Origin: Spirosoma linguale DSM 74
GTDB taxonomy: Bacteria; Bacteroidota; Bacteroidia; Cytophagales; Spirosomataceae
DNA length: 64,000 bases
Assembly (NCBI GenBank): GCA_000024525.1
Contig: CP001769.1
Location: 2,962,001-3,026,000, forward strand
Direction: 5' to 3'
The notes below the pieces were generated by a model. The model was not told the DNA's origin and did not search any database. It saw nothing but the letters and a program-made list of their open reading frames with translations. Positions 47,188 to 55,716 of this stretch are shown piece by piece. Both the position numbers and the translations under genes were made by a program. Position 1 is the stretch's first letter. Every line of letters begins with the position of its first letter.

Positions 47188-47231
47188 TACAATAAAAAGG
47201 CTCACCACGATTGGTGAGCCTTTTTATTGTA
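47188..47231. terminator. Bidirectional terminator, perfect 20-bp stem
   Basis: TACAATAAAAAGGCTCACCA, four bases (CGAT), TGGTGAGCCTTTTTATTGTA. The A and T runs lie within the stem so that it ends in U on either strand. It sits between the convergent acidic-protein and ferritin-like genes. Confidence 0.95.
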
Positions 47232-47252
47232 ATCTACCGGTTAAAGTTCTGC

Positions 47253-47996
47253 TTAGATTAAGCCGGAACCACTCGTAGACGAACTGCCACCGGTGTTGTA
47301 ACCCGTTGTCGACGAGCTATCTCCATAGCGGCTTCCATCGGGATTCACCGATCCATACTGGTCTGTACTGCTACTGGTACCGGCATATTGGCTACCGCTA
47401 TATTGACCTTGAGTACCATACTGGCTGGATCCAGACGACGAGTTATCATCTTCCGAAGCAGCCCGCTGGTTGATAAACGATTCGGCTAATTGGGTCAGCT
47501 TTCTATCAGTATTTTTTTCTTCTTCCAGCGTTTGCTGCAACATACGGGCAGCATCCGAATAACCCAGCACGCTAGCCAGCGTTACGGCTGATCCGTAAGC
47601 GGCAATTTCATGGTGCTCGATTTTCTGTCCGGCTATAATCAATCCGGCATCACGGGTTAAAGAGCCCGATTCGGTTTCGGAGACGACCATCTGGGCGTCG
47701 TCGACCAGACCGTCGATAGCTGCACAGGTTTTGTCATCTACTTCAACGCCAATGCTACGAAATACATCCTCCAGACGAGCTACTTGCCCACGGGTTTCTT
47801 CCTGATGTTGTAGAAAAGCGTTCCTCACTTCGTCGGTAGTAGAGGCATCTGCCTGCTCGCCAAGGGCGTCTACGGCTTGCTTTTCAGCGTAATAAATTCC
47901 TTTCAATTCACTAACGAAAAGGCTCTGCAGTCCTTCACGCGTATCGTTGTCATTACCACTAAAGAAATTTGCGATTTGACTTCCTAGAGATGCCAT
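47253..47996 (-). CDS. Ferritin-like DUF892 (YciF-type) protein with low-complexity tail
   Basis: 247 aa. Residues ~20-180 form the DUF892 four-helix ferritin-like domain: LFVSELKGIYYAEKQAVDAL, QHQEETRGQVARLEDVF, AGQKIEHHEIAAYGSAVTLA (metal-ligand Glu and His), and ARMLQQTLEEEKNTDRKL. The last ~65 residues are a Ser/Gly/Tyr/Gln-rich tail (SSSGSSQYGTQGQYSGSQYA). YciF-type proteins are stress-induced and bind iron. The tail is unusual for the family and could drive assembly. Confidence 0.9.
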   Translation of the reverse strand: MASLGSQIANFFSGNDNDTREGLQSLFVSELKGIYYAEKQAVDALGEQADASTTDEVRNAFLQHQEETRGQVARLEDVFRSIGVEVDDKTCAAIDGLVDDAQMVVSETESGSLTRDAGLIIAGQKIEHHEIAAYGSAVTLASVLGYSDAARMLQQTLEEEKNTDRKLTQLAESFINQRAASEDDNSSSGSSQYGTQGQYSGSQYAGTSSSTDQYGSVNPDGSRYGDSSSTTGYNTGGSSSTSGSGLI

Positions 47997-48337
47997 GGTT
48001 TTGTTGGGTTAGTTATTAATGATTTGCCCACCATATGACTAAAACCATGCCATGCACTGATACTGTGCGGCTTATGAATCAGGCCACCTCATTGTTGATT
48101 ATGTTTTTCTACAGATTCTGTAGACTATATTCCCTCTTACCCAAATTGCCCCATAATCAGGCGATTAACGTACCCAGACCATAGTCTCATTAACTGATTC
48201 TCTTTAAAACATGGGCTCTCTTGCCTGGTTACTGACTTGTTTACGCCTTTAGTTCTGAGCAAACAGCAATCGCTGGATTATCGGTCACTGAGGGCGGAAA
48301 TGACAAACTCAACGTTTTATAAACTTAAATTATTCGC
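47997..48337. other. Divergent intergenic region
   Basis: About 340 bp between the divergent ferritin-like and sorbosone-dehydrogenase-like genes. It must carry both promoters. I see no gene, long repeat or consensus -7 box. Confidence 0.4.
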
Positions 48338-49570
48338 ATGAAAAACGTAGTCAAGCCGACTATCTTATCAGGGCTGATTACCGCAGGCTTTCTTGTTTCC
48401 TGTAGTAAAGATGAGGTCTTCAATGCCCAGATTCCTGAGACAAACCAGCAACCGACCACCGCTCAGGTGAACGGTAATGTTTTTGAACCCGCTCTGGTAG
48501 CCGCAACCGATGCGCGAATTGCTCAACTTAAACTCCCGGCGGGTTTTACTATCGCCAAATTTGCCGATCAGCTTGGCAAGCCCCGAATGCTGACGGTTAG
48601 TACAACGGGCAACGTATATGTTACCAGCCGCGATGCCGGGACCGTTACCTTACTTCGCGATACAAACAATGATGGCAAATCAGACCAAAGTCAGGTTGTA
48701 GCCAGGATCAAGGATGTTCACGGCCTGACAATTTTTTCGGGCAAAATGTATCTGGTAGCCATCCACGATGTGTATTCGGCAGCGATAAACGCAGACGGTA
48801 CCCTGGGAACTCCCCAACAGATTATGACCGGCCTTCCTGATGCGGGTCAGCACCCAAACCGTACCATTGCCTTTGGCCCCGATGGGTTCATGTACATCAC
48901 CGTAGGCAGTACCTGTAATGCCTGTGCTGACTCAAACCCCGAAAGCGCAACCATTCTTCGGGCCAATCCGGACGGGACAGGTCGGCGGATTTATGCTAAA
49001 GGGCTGCGCAATACCATTGGCTTTGGCTGGCATCCAGAAACGAAAGAACTGTACGGATTCGATCATGGCATTGACTGGCTCGGCGACGAACAGCAGAAGG
49101 AAGAATTGAATCTGATCAAAGACGGGGCTTTTTACGGATGGCCTTACATTTATGGGGATGGTAACTACAACCCTCACCCGAGGCCCATGGGCGATACTAC
49201 CTACGCCCAGATACTGGCCAAAACGACTTTACCTTCCCTACAGTACGATGCGCACGCAGCTCCGCTGGGCATGGTGTTTTACACAGGAAGTGGCGCATCA
49301 GGAGGCTTCCCCGCCGAATACCAGAACGATGCTTTCGCTACCATGCGTGGCTCCTGGAACCGTAGTCAGCCTTCAGGTTATAAAGTAGTCCGTGTACATT
49401 TTGACGCGGGTAAACCCACGCGCATTGATGATCTGGTAACGGGTTTTGTTGTCGATAACAACCAGGCTCAGTTTGGGCGGCCCGTGGGTATTGCCACCAT
49501 GCCAGATGGTTCTCTGTTATTTACCGATGACAACAACGGTATCATTTACCGGGTTAGCTACGCCAAATGA
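48338..49570 (+). CDS. Sorbosone-dehydrogenase-like beta-propeller lipoprotein
   Basis: 410 aa. Lipoprotein signal ILSGLITAGFLVSC (Cys about 22). The rest is a six-bladed soluble-glucose-dehydrogenase-type propeller: LKLPAGFTIAKFADQLGKPR, TVSTTGNVYVTSRDAGTV, IAFGPDGFMYITVGSTCNAC, FGWHPETKELYGFDHGIDWLG, and VGIATMPDGSLLFTDDNNGI. This matches the L-sorbosone dehydrogenase/PQQ-dependent sugar dehydrogenase-like family. It would oxidise an aldose or polyol in the periplasm if PQQ or heme is available. No PQQ biosynthesis genes are nearby, so the cofactor is uncertain. Confidence 0.88.
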   Translation: MKNVVKPTILSGLITAGFLVSCSKDEVFNAQIPETNQQPTTAQVNGNVFEPALVAATDARIAQLKLPAGFTIAKFADQLGKPRMLTVSTTGNVYVTSRDAGTVTLLRDTNNDGKSDQSQVVARIKDVHGLTIFSGKMYLVAIHDVYSAAINADGTLGTPQQIMTGLPDAGQHPNRTIAFGPDGFMYITVGSTCNACADSNPESATILRANPDGTGRRIYAKGLRNTIGFGWHPETKELYGFDHGIDWLGDEQQKEELNLIKDGAFYGWPYIYGDGNYNPHPRPMGDTTYAQILAKTTLPSLQYDAHAAPLGMVFYTGSGASGGFPAEYQNDAFATMRGSWNRSQPSGYKVVRVHFDAGKPTRIDDLVTGFVVDNNQAQFGRPVGIATMPDGSLLFTDDNNGIIYRVSYAK

Positions 49571-49673
49571 TAGATTGACCGCAGCTCCAAACGCTCAATA
49601 GGTTTACAAGGAAGTGCTAAACTGACCCAAATTTAAGTTATGGGATAATCTGACAGGCGGCAAGTAGTTTATT

Positions 49674-51119
49674 TCATCTGTCAGAACCTTTGTAAACGGG
49701 CAGTTCGAAGCTGAAACGAATAAAATTGGCTTCAGGCTGAGCTGCCCGAAGCCTTGTATCATGCAGCTTCAGTATTTTTTCGACAATGGCTAATCCAAGA
49801 CCACTACCAGGAGTGCGCTCGGGTGTACACACATCCGAGCGCAAATAGGCCTGAATGAAGTCGGGCAGATGACTAACCGGGTTCTGAACAGAAATGGTTA
49901 ATAAACCAGACTCCGGTTGACTTAACTCTACCTGAATAATACCATTGGCCGGTGTGTTTTTAAGGGTGTTTTCCAGCAGGTTTTGTAGTACCCGTTCAAT
50001 TAGACCTACATCTGCGTAGCAGAAAACGGATGACTGGCAATTCATACACATTAACATGAGTTGCTGACGTTCGGCGAGGGGGGTGAACCGGGCAATCACT
50101 TCGCTGAGGAGGTCGGCAATGGCGAATGGCTCGGGTTGCAGTTGCGTGTCCCGCGCTTCGAGTTTGGCTAACTCGGCCAGTTCATCGACCATTATTATAA
50201 GTTTTTTGCTTCCCTGAGCAATAACGTCGGCGTACTGATGCCGGGTGTCTTCGGGTAGGGTGTTTGTCGTCAGCGCATCCGCATAGCCGTGTATGGCGGT
50301 AATGGGCGTTCGTAAATCGTGCGAGATACTAGCCACTAATTCGCGCCGTATCCGCTCCGACTGGGTCAGATTGGTTATCGTGCGAGACAGTTCATCGGCC
50401 ATGTCATTGAAGGTATCGGCCACCAGAGCCAATTCCCGGCTGGCCTTCACCTGCACACGAGCCAGATAATCGCCCTGTCGAAACTGGCCAACCGCAACGG
50501 TAATGGCCTCCATGCCCCTCGTCAGGCGGTGGAACGAAATTAGCCCGATGAGCAGGGCAGCTGTCAGGGTAATCAGCAGGGTCAGCAACCCCCACAGCAA
50601 CACATGGCTCTGCAGCAGGCTTTCCATAACCGAGCCATATTGCTCACCCCCCAGAATAACATATACATAGCCCTGCATTCGACTGTTATTCCGAACTTCG
50701 GCCACCGAAAATATTTTCTGATCGGCTACACTTCGCGGATCATCGCCTTTAATGTAAACCTTTCCTTTTTGGCTGATAAATTCCCGGATGGGTTCCAGAG
50801 ATACCTGGCTTCGCTTGATCTTTGTGGCCGGGGCATGGTAGACCAGCACCCTCCCGGTCGAGTCGAGCAGGTAGACCTCGGCACTGGGATTCGTGACCAT
50901 TGCGTTGAAGAAAATATCATCGGCACCCGCCTGATTGACGCCCTGTGTTAAAAACGGCTTTGTAAACGTGGCAATATGAGCCGCCACATCGACATTCAGC
51001 CGCTGGTGCGTCGCATCGAAATAGCGGATGGCCGAATACGCTGTGAGGTATCCATACACGCAGGCCAGGGCCGTTAGCAGTGCCAGTAAGGTGAGGGCTA
51101 GCTTCCCATACAGGCTCAT
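49674..51119 (-). CDS. Sensor histidine kinase with HAMP domain
   Basis: 481 aa from MSLYGKLALTLLALLTALAC (ATG at 51119), 19 bp after the regulator stop. An alternative ATG at 51158 overlaps the regulator by 20 bp. Membrane span at 6-28, extracytoplasmic sensor domain (residues ~30-165), second span LLWGLLTLLITLTAALLIGL, HAMP, HisKA phospho-acceptor in SISHDLRTPITAIHGY, and HATPase_c N-box LLENTLKNTP with G-box GSGLGLAIVEKI. It phosphorylates the OmpR-type regulator encoded directly upstream. Signal unknown. Confidence 0.93.
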   Translation of the reverse strand: MSLYGKLALTLLALLTALACVYGYLTAYSAIRYFDATHQRLNVDVAAHIATFTKPFLTQGVNQAGADDIFFNAMVTNPSAEVYLLDSTGRVLVYHAPATKIKRSQVSLEPIREFISQKGKVYIKGDDPRSVADQKIFSVAEVRNNSRMQGYVYVILGGEQYGSVMESLLQSHVLLWGLLTLLITLTAALLIGLISFHRLTRGMEAITVAVGQFRQGDYLARVQVKASRELALVADTFNDMADELSRTITNLTQSERIRRELVASISHDLRTPITAIHGYADALTTNTLPEDTRHQYADVIAQGSKKLIIMVDELAELAKLEARDTQLQPEPFAIADLLSEVIARFTPLAERQQLMLMCMNCQSSVFCYADVGLIERVLQNLLENTLKNTPANGIIQVELSQPESGLLTISVQNPVSHLPDFIQAYLRSDVCTPERTPGSGLGLAIVEKILKLHDTRLRAAQPEANFIRFSFELPVYKGSDR

Positions 51120-51138
51120 GTAAAACCGACGGTTGGCG

Positions 51139-51873
51139 TTAAGGAATGGAGAGCGCATCCGTAGTCGGGTTATCGGAGTCGGCAAAACGGTAGCCAATAC
51201 CCCAGGTTGTTAAAATGTAGATTGGTCGGGTAAAGTCCGGTTCGATCTTTATCCGCAGCCGGTTAATATGGGCGGTAACGGTATGCTCATAGCCATCGTG
51301 GTGGTAGCCCCAAACGAGGCTGAGAATTTTCTGCCGACTAAAACTTTTTCCCGGATAGCTGGCCAGCAGTGTAAGCAAATCAAACTCTTTGGGTGTCAGC
51401 TCAATACGCTGGCCGCTTACGGTGACGATGCGGGCCTGTACCTCAATCCGCAACGCCCCATGCTGATAAACAAGTATTGTCGACTGGATTGGTTTACTAA
51501 CGCCAGTCAATTCACTCCTGCGAAGCAATGCTCGTAGCCGGGCCAATAATTCCGGCACACTAAAGGGTTTGGTCAGGTAATCGTCGGCACCCGCTTCCAG
51601 ACCGGTTACTTTATCGCGCTCTTCGGCTCGCCCACTGAGTATGAGTAAAGGAACCGCCGGATGCCGTTGCCGAATCCGGCGGCAAATCTCGAACCCGCTG
51701 GCATCCGGCAGTAACAAGTCCAGAATGCATATATCGAAGGGTTGCATAGCCAGGAGTTCCAGTCCTTCATTGCCCAATTCTGTCGTCGTCAGTTCACCCG
51801 GCAACTGGTGCAGATGATCGTGAATGAGCCTGGCTACATCCGGGTCGTCTTCAATCAACAGCAGGCGTTTCAT
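51139..51873 (-). CDS. OmpR/PhoB-family response regulator
   Basis: 244 aa from MKRLLLIEDDPDVARLIHDH (ATG at 51873); the 13 residues upstream are not homologous. Receiver: acidic pocket EDDPD, phospho-acceptor Asp in CILDLLLPD, Thr/Ser in LILSGRA, and Lys in DDYLTKPFS. The C-terminal winged helix (ELTPKEFDLLTLLASYPGKS; HTVTAHINRLRIKIE) binds DNA. Classic pair with the kinase downstream. The promoter lies between it and the msr terminator hairpin. Confidence 0.95.
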   Translation of the reverse strand: MKRLLLIEDDPDVARLIHDHLHQLPGELTTTELGNEGLELLAMQPFDICILDLLLPDASGFEICRRIRQRHPAVPLLILSGRAEERDKVTGLEAGADDYLTKPFSVPELLARLRALLRRSELTGVSKPIQSTILVYQHGALRIEVQARIVTVSGQRIELTPKEFDLLTLLASYPGKSFSRQKILSLVWGYHHDGYEHTVTAHINRLRIKIEPDFTRPIYILTTWGIGYRFADSDNPTTDALSIP

Positions 51874-51912
51874 TGGTAATGCGTATTGGTTGGACAAAAA
51901 AATTAATAACAA

Positions 51913-51979
51913 GTACAGTAATTAACCCCAACCCTTTCAGGCCGGGCCGTCGTTACGGGGTTGGGGATAATTACTGTAC
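51913..51979 (-). terminator. 22-bp near-perfect hairpin after msrA
   Basis: 51913-51934 pairs with 51958-51979 (GTACAGTAATTA plus ACCCCAACCC, with one A-A mismatch) around 23 bases. It lies 12 bp past the msrA stop on the minus strand, fitting termination of the msr operon. It also sits 40 bp upstream of the response-regulator start, so it could bear on that promoter. No long T-run. Confidence 0.6.
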
Positions 51980-51990
51980 AACAGATCGGT

Positions 51991-52623
51991 TCAGGCATCG
52001 GGCTTCAATTTACCGGCCAGCGCCTTGCGGAGCTTTGCCACTTTGGGCAACGAAACCTGCCTTACGTACGGCTGGTCGGGATGCAGTTTACAGTAGTTCT
52101 GGTGATACCCTTCGGCTGGATAAAAGACCGTAAACGGCACGACTTCTGTTACGACCGGACCGGCAAAATGACCCGATGCATTCACGGCTTTGATCGCTTC
52201 CTGAATGGCCTCTTTTTCGGCGGGTGTCCGGTAAAAAGCGACCGACCGGTAATCACGCCCAACATCCGGTCCCTGCCGGTTGAGGGTCGTCGGGTCGTGC
52301 GCGGCAAAGAATCCAACCAGCAGCTCATCGTAGGAAATCACCTTGGGATCGTAGTAAACCTGGACCGCTTCGGCATGACCGGTTTCATCCGTACCAACTT
52401 CCCGATAGGTCGGATTTTTGACGTGACCGCCCGAATAGCCGGAAATGACTTCCCGAACGCCCTTGATCTGGTCGAACGCTTCTTCCTGCGCCCAGAAGCA
52501 CCCACCCGCAAAGGTGGCAATGGCTTCGCCGGGTTTGGGATTAGGCAATTTAGCGGGTATAACATCCTGCCCCTGCGCATAGATCGCCAGCAGACTAAAC
52601 AGAAAAACTTGAACTAGTTTCAT
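51991..52623 (-). CDS. msrA: Exported peptide-methionine (S)-S-oxide reductase MsrA
   Basis: 210 aa. Signal peptide MKLVQVFLFSLLAIYAQGQ, then the MsrA core: ATFAGGCFWAQEEAFDQIKG (catalytic Cys in GCFW), ISGYSGGHVKNPTYREVGTD, TGHAEAVQVYYDP, and DVGRDYRSVAFY. It reduces the S epimer of methionine sulfoxide in periplasmic or surface proteins. MsrB is encoded 24 bp upstream, so both epimers are covered by one operon. The C-terminus KVAKLRKALAGKLKPDA is basic and helical. Confidence 0.95.
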   Translation of the reverse strand: MKLVQVFLFSLLAIYAQGQDVIPAKLPNPKPGEAIATFAGGCFWAQEEAFDQIKGVREVISGYSGGHVKNPTYREVGTDETGHAEAVQVYYDPKVISYDELLVGFFAAHDPTTLNRQGPDVGRDYRSVAFYRTPAEKEAIQEAIKAVNASGHFAGPVVTEVVPFTVFYPAEGYHQNYCKLHPDQPYVRQVSLPKVAKLRKALAGKLKPDA

Positions 52624-52647
52624 GATTCTAAACGATATGAATTGACG

Positions 52648-53151
52648 TTACTTTTTGACGAACTCCAGCGCGACACCATTCATACAATACCGTAGTCCTG
52701 TCGGCCGGGGACCATCGTTAAACACATGCCCGAGGTGGGCATCACACACGGCACATTGCACTTCCGTTCGCGACATGCCATAACTGGTGTCGCGCAACTC
52801 ACGCACGATGTTTTTGCTGACGGGCGCATAGAAGCTAGGCCAGCCCGTTCCCGACTCAAATTTGGTTTCCGATTTAAAAAGGGGCTCGTGGCAACCGGCA
52901 CAACGATATTCGCCGTGTTCGTGGTTACTGGCCAACGGACTGGTGAAGGCCCGCTCCGTCCCTTGCTTCCGCATAACGGCAAACTGGTCGGGGGTCAGAA
53001 TTTTCTTCCATTCGGCTTCGGTCTTCTCGACCCGGCGGGGAGCTTTGCCGCCATCCGTCGTAACTGGCGTGACGAAAGCGGATAAGAAAAACGATACCAA
53101 GCCAGCGACGAGAAGTCCGCTAATGACCTGGAGAAACGATTGTTTATTCAT
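52648..53151 (-). CDS. msrB: Exported peptide-methionine (R)-S-oxide reductase MsrB
   Basis: 167 aa. N-terminal membrane/signal segment SGLLVAGLVSFFLSAFVTPV, then KTEAEWKKILTPDQFAVMRK, the zinc pairs CAGCHEPLF and CAVCDAHLGHVF, FESGTGWPSFYAPV, and the catalytic RYCMNGVALEF at the end. It reduces the R epimer of methionine sulfoxide. It sits between the outer-membrane-type gene (33 bp upstream) and msrA (24 bp downstream). Confidence 0.95.
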   Translation of the reverse strand: MNKQSFLQVISGLLVAGLVSFFLSAFVTPVTTDGGKAPRRVEKTEAEWKKILTPDQFAVMRKQGTERAFTSPLASNHEHGEYRCAGCHEPLFKSETKFESGTGWPSFYAPVSKNIVRELRDTSYGMSRTEVQCAVCDAHLGHVFNDGPRPTGLRYCMNGVALEFVKK

Positions 53152-53184
53152 GATGTATGTGACAATTAGTGATTAATAAATCCA

Positions 53185-53943
53185 TTAGAAATGATAGGCT
53201 ACGGCTAGTAACCCGTTCGCATTACTGGCTCGAAAGCGGTCGTTTTCGAAGGTCAGTTTGCGCTGGGTGGTGTATTCATGGACGATAAACCGGATACCAC
53301 CCCGCAGACTAACCCGGTCGCTAAACCTATAGCGGACATAGCCTTCGGAATTCAGGCTTCCCCGGTCGCTCTGGTCACCGAGGAGGACGTTAAACGCCGT
53401 TAGCTTCGCGTCCTGAACGGTGCCACTCAGTGGAGAACGGACAGGACTGTTCGCCAGGAACGTCCCCGACTGATTCGGGCCGAACGTAAGGCCAATTAGG
53501 TCGATATTGAATCCAACGTCTACCCGATGGCTGATGGCGTACTCCAGATTTAAACTAACATTGAGCGAGTTAGCCTGCGTTTTAGGTAACCGAAGCGTGT
53601 CGATATTGGCCTCGATATTCTTAACAAACAGGCCCAGCGCACTTTCGCCACCGGGTCCTTTTACCAGACTGGCGGGGGCCGTTCGATAGTTGGTGTTGGT
53701 CCCGAAAGCCGACGAGAAGCGCAGGCCATACCCCACCCGAAAGCGTTTGGACTGCCAAAGGCCATGCAACCGATTGATGGATAAGGCAAACGTAGTAAAC
53801 TCTCCGTTCGTCGACACGCCCAGATCGACGGTCTGGTCAATACGTTTGACAGAAGCCAGACCATTTACTCCCTCCGGCGGTACCGTTTGTGCCCATACCC
53901 AACCGGGCAGTATGAGAAGAAAGAAAAGTGGGAGCAATTTCAT
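53185..53943 (-). CDS. Outer-membrane beta-barrel-like protein, first gene of the msr operon
   Basis: 252 aa. Signal peptide MKLLPLFFLLILPGWVWAQ. The mature part is a series of alternating-hydrophobicity strands (FRVGYGLRFSSAFGTNTNYR; LNVSLNLEYAISHRVDVGFNI; SEGYVRYRFSDRVSLRGGIR) ending in an aromatic residue (AVAYHF), as in small outer-membrane barrels. No specific family recognised. Co-location with exported MsrA and MsrB suggests a role in envelope repair or a substrate of it, which is inference. Confidence 0.75.
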   Translation of the reverse strand: MKLLPLFFLLILPGWVWAQTVPPEGVNGLASVKRIDQTVDLGVSTNGEFTTFALSINRLHGLWQSKRFRVGYGLRFSSAFGTNTNYRTAPASLVKGPGGESALGLFVKNIEANIDTLRLPKTQANSLNVSLNLEYAISHRVDVGFNIDLIGLTFGPNQSGTFLANSPVRSPLSGTVQDAKLTAFNVLLGDQSDRGSLNSEGYVRYRFSDRVSLRGGIRFIVHEYTTQRKLTFENDRFRASNANGLLAVAYHF

Positions 53944-53984
53944 GACAGTGAGTTATAGTATGTGTTAATGAATTGATAGAAACC

Positions 53985-54088
53985 ACCCCTCCCCAACCCC
54001 TCCCCTAAAAAAAGGGGAGGGGCTAGAAGAAGGGTACCCCGTTACTGAGCCCCTCCCCTTTTTTCAAGGGGAGGGGTTGGGGAGGGGT
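53985..54088. repeat. REP-like C4/G4 palindrome
   Basis: A near-perfect inverted repeat of ~40-bp arms (53985-54024 and 54048-54088). Each arm is built of CCCC-T-CCCC or GGGG-A-GGGG blocks around an A/T run, so each arm can fold on itself as well as with the other. The right arm contains four G4 runs within about 20 bases. Lies between the barrel gene start and the alpha/beta hydrolase stop. Similar C4-T-C4 palindromes are a common intergenic repeat in Bacteroidota genomes (established knowledge). Confidence 0.88.
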
Positions 54089-54097
54089 AATCCCACA

Positions 54098-54991
54098 CTA
54101 CCAACCAGCCGTTTGCTCCGGTAGGTTATTCAGAATAGCGTCGTGGATGGTATCGGCACGTCGCCAGGGGATGAAGTGATTCATGCCGGGAAGCATCTGT
54201 ATCCTAACCGGCGCATGGGTTAGCATGCGTTTGGCAAAATCAGCGTTACCGGGTGGCACCAGGTCGTCTTTATCGCCCTGAATCACCGTTACCGGTACAT
54301 TAATCGATGCCCACAGCGGCATCATGCGCATCAGTTCGCCTTTGAGTGGCTTGATTTCCCGATTGCTTACGTCCAGTTCTTTAGGCAACAGGTAGCGTAT
54401 CGGGAACGAAGCCAGCGCGGGTCGGTACCATTCCTGCTTTTCCAGGGCGGGGTCGATTGATGGAGCCACCAGAATCAGACTATTCACCCGATTGGGAAAA
54501 TCCATAGCCAGCCGGGCCACCACCGGGCCACCCAACGAGTGCCCCACCAGCACCGCCCGGCCCGATGGTGTTACGTCCGCAATGACAGCGGCAACGGCGG
54601 CAGCCTGCTTCTGTAACGACGTTTCCGGAATTCCCAGTCCCGACTTCCCGAAGCCGAGCCGGTCGACCGAAATCAGACGCGCCCGATTGTAGAGGCTCGA
54701 ATCGTTAAAAAAGGCGATGAACGCATCCCAGGACCCCGGCGAGCCGTGAACAAACACTACCACCGGCAAAGAATCGGCTCCTGACCGATGGCTGCTAAGC
54801 AGCGCATAGTGAACAGGGCGGCCGTTTGATGATAGCGTGTGAAATGACGGTTTTACGGGCGCATCGGTAAAATATTCGGCGATGGCTTTGTCCGACATAC
54901 GCAGGGAAACACATTGAGGAAGCAGCATTGCCATAGCTAGAAAAAGAAACACAATTGCCACCCACCGGACTCGTTTTTTTGAGTGTTCCAT
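54098..54991 (-). CDS. Alpha/beta hydrolase, membrane-anchored or exported
   Basis: 297 aa. N-terminal hydrophobic segment VAIVFLFLAMAMLLPQCVSL (anchor or lipoprotein-like, Cys present). Hydrolase fold: VVVFVHGSPGSWDAF (oxyanion), VLVGHSLGGPVVARL (nucleophile Ser), ILVAPSIDP, VIQGDKDDLVPPGN (acid Asp) and GMNHFIPW (catalytic His). Probably an esterase or lipase-like enzyme; substrate unknown. A 107-bp gap separates it from the LysE gene upstream. Confidence 0.9.
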   Translation of the reverse strand: MEHSKKRVRWVAIVFLFLAMAMLLPQCVSLRMSDKAIAEYFTDAPVKPSFHTLSSNGRPVHYALLSSHRSGADSLPVVVFVHGSPGSWDAFIAFFNDSSLYNRARLISVDRLGFGKSGLGIPETSLQKQAAAVAAVIADVTPSGRAVLVGHSLGGPVVARLAMDFPNRVNSLILVAPSIDPALEKQEWYRPALASFPIRYLLPKELDVSNREIKPLKGELMRMMPLWASINVPVTVIQGDKDDLVPPGNADFAKRMLTHAPVRIQMLPGMNHFIPWRRADTIHDAILNNLPEQTAGW

Positions 54992-55098
54992 CAGTCAGGC
55001 AGGGTTACGAACCCGTTAACTGGTCGAGACATACAGACCAAACACTGGCTTCTCAGATTGCACCTCCCACCTCTCCTATCATGCTGGCTCATAGTTTT

Positions 55099-55713
55099 TT
55101 AACTAAGTAATGTCAGCGACTGAAAAAGCGATAGACCGACAAAAAGTACCCCGATAATACGATCGAGCCGGTGTTGATGTGCCACCACCCACCCGCTTAA
55201 GTAGCGACTTCCGAAAATGAACGGCAGCAGGCCAGCCACCGTACCGAACGAAATACCCAGTACATACAGCATCACCAGCGAGGTATCCATAATGCCCACA
55301 TAGCCTTTGGCCTGCAACAACGTGGTATACAGAATCCAGAACGGGAAAGCGACCACATTGACCACGCTGAGCAAGACGCCCAGGAAAAACGGCCGAATGG
55401 ATCGCTGGTCGGTCGTGGGCAGCGAATTATTCTTGCGGATGTAATAAATCCCCATACCCAGCAAGGTTATAGCCGCTACGACTTCGGTCAGCGGTTTGAG
55501 GGCCGGAAACTGTATCAGCGACTGGGTCAGTTCGACCGAGAGGTAGCTATAAACCAGTTCGACCAGGGCACAGGCCAGCGCAAACTGCAGGGCCGACCGC
55601 AACCCCTGCAACAGGGATACCCGCATGATGGTGATGTTCAGAACACCCAGGGGCAACGTTCCCAGAAAACTGACCAACAGGCCAATTGCGAAATTCATGA
55701 GTAGTGTAGGCAT
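55099..55713 (-). CDS. LysE/RhtB-family amino-acid exporter
   Basis: 204 aa with six hydrophobic spans, starting FAIGLLVSFLGTLPLGVLNI and including FALACALVELVYSYLS, AAITLLGMGIYYIRK, FFLGVLLSVVNVVAFPFWIL and GISFGTVAGLLPFIFG. Typical length and topology for LysE-type translocators, which export amino acids or small peptides with protons. Starts 3 bp after the stop of the ATP-grasp gene, so the two are co-transcribed. Confidence 0.9.
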   Translation of the reverse strand: MPTLLMNFAIGLLVSFLGTLPLGVLNITIMRVSLLQGLRSALQFALACALVELVYSYLSVELTQSLIQFPALKPLTEVVAAITLLGMGIYYIRKNNSLPTTDQRSIRPFFLGVLLSVVNVVAFPFWILYTTLLQAKGYVGIMDTSLVMLYVLGISFGTVAGLLPFIFGSRYLSGWVVAHQHRLDRIIGVLFVGLSLFQSLTLLS

Positions 55714-55716
55714 GAT

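Noticed and set aside
49649..49685. 8-bp inverted repeat TCTGACAG/CTGTCAGA between convergent genes
   Set aside because: Short stem with a 21-base loop that overlaps the kinase stop region; too weak to call a terminator.
53985..54088. Possible CRISPR or tandem repeat array
   Set aside because: Only two arms in inverted order and no spacers of regular size; a palindrome, not an array.
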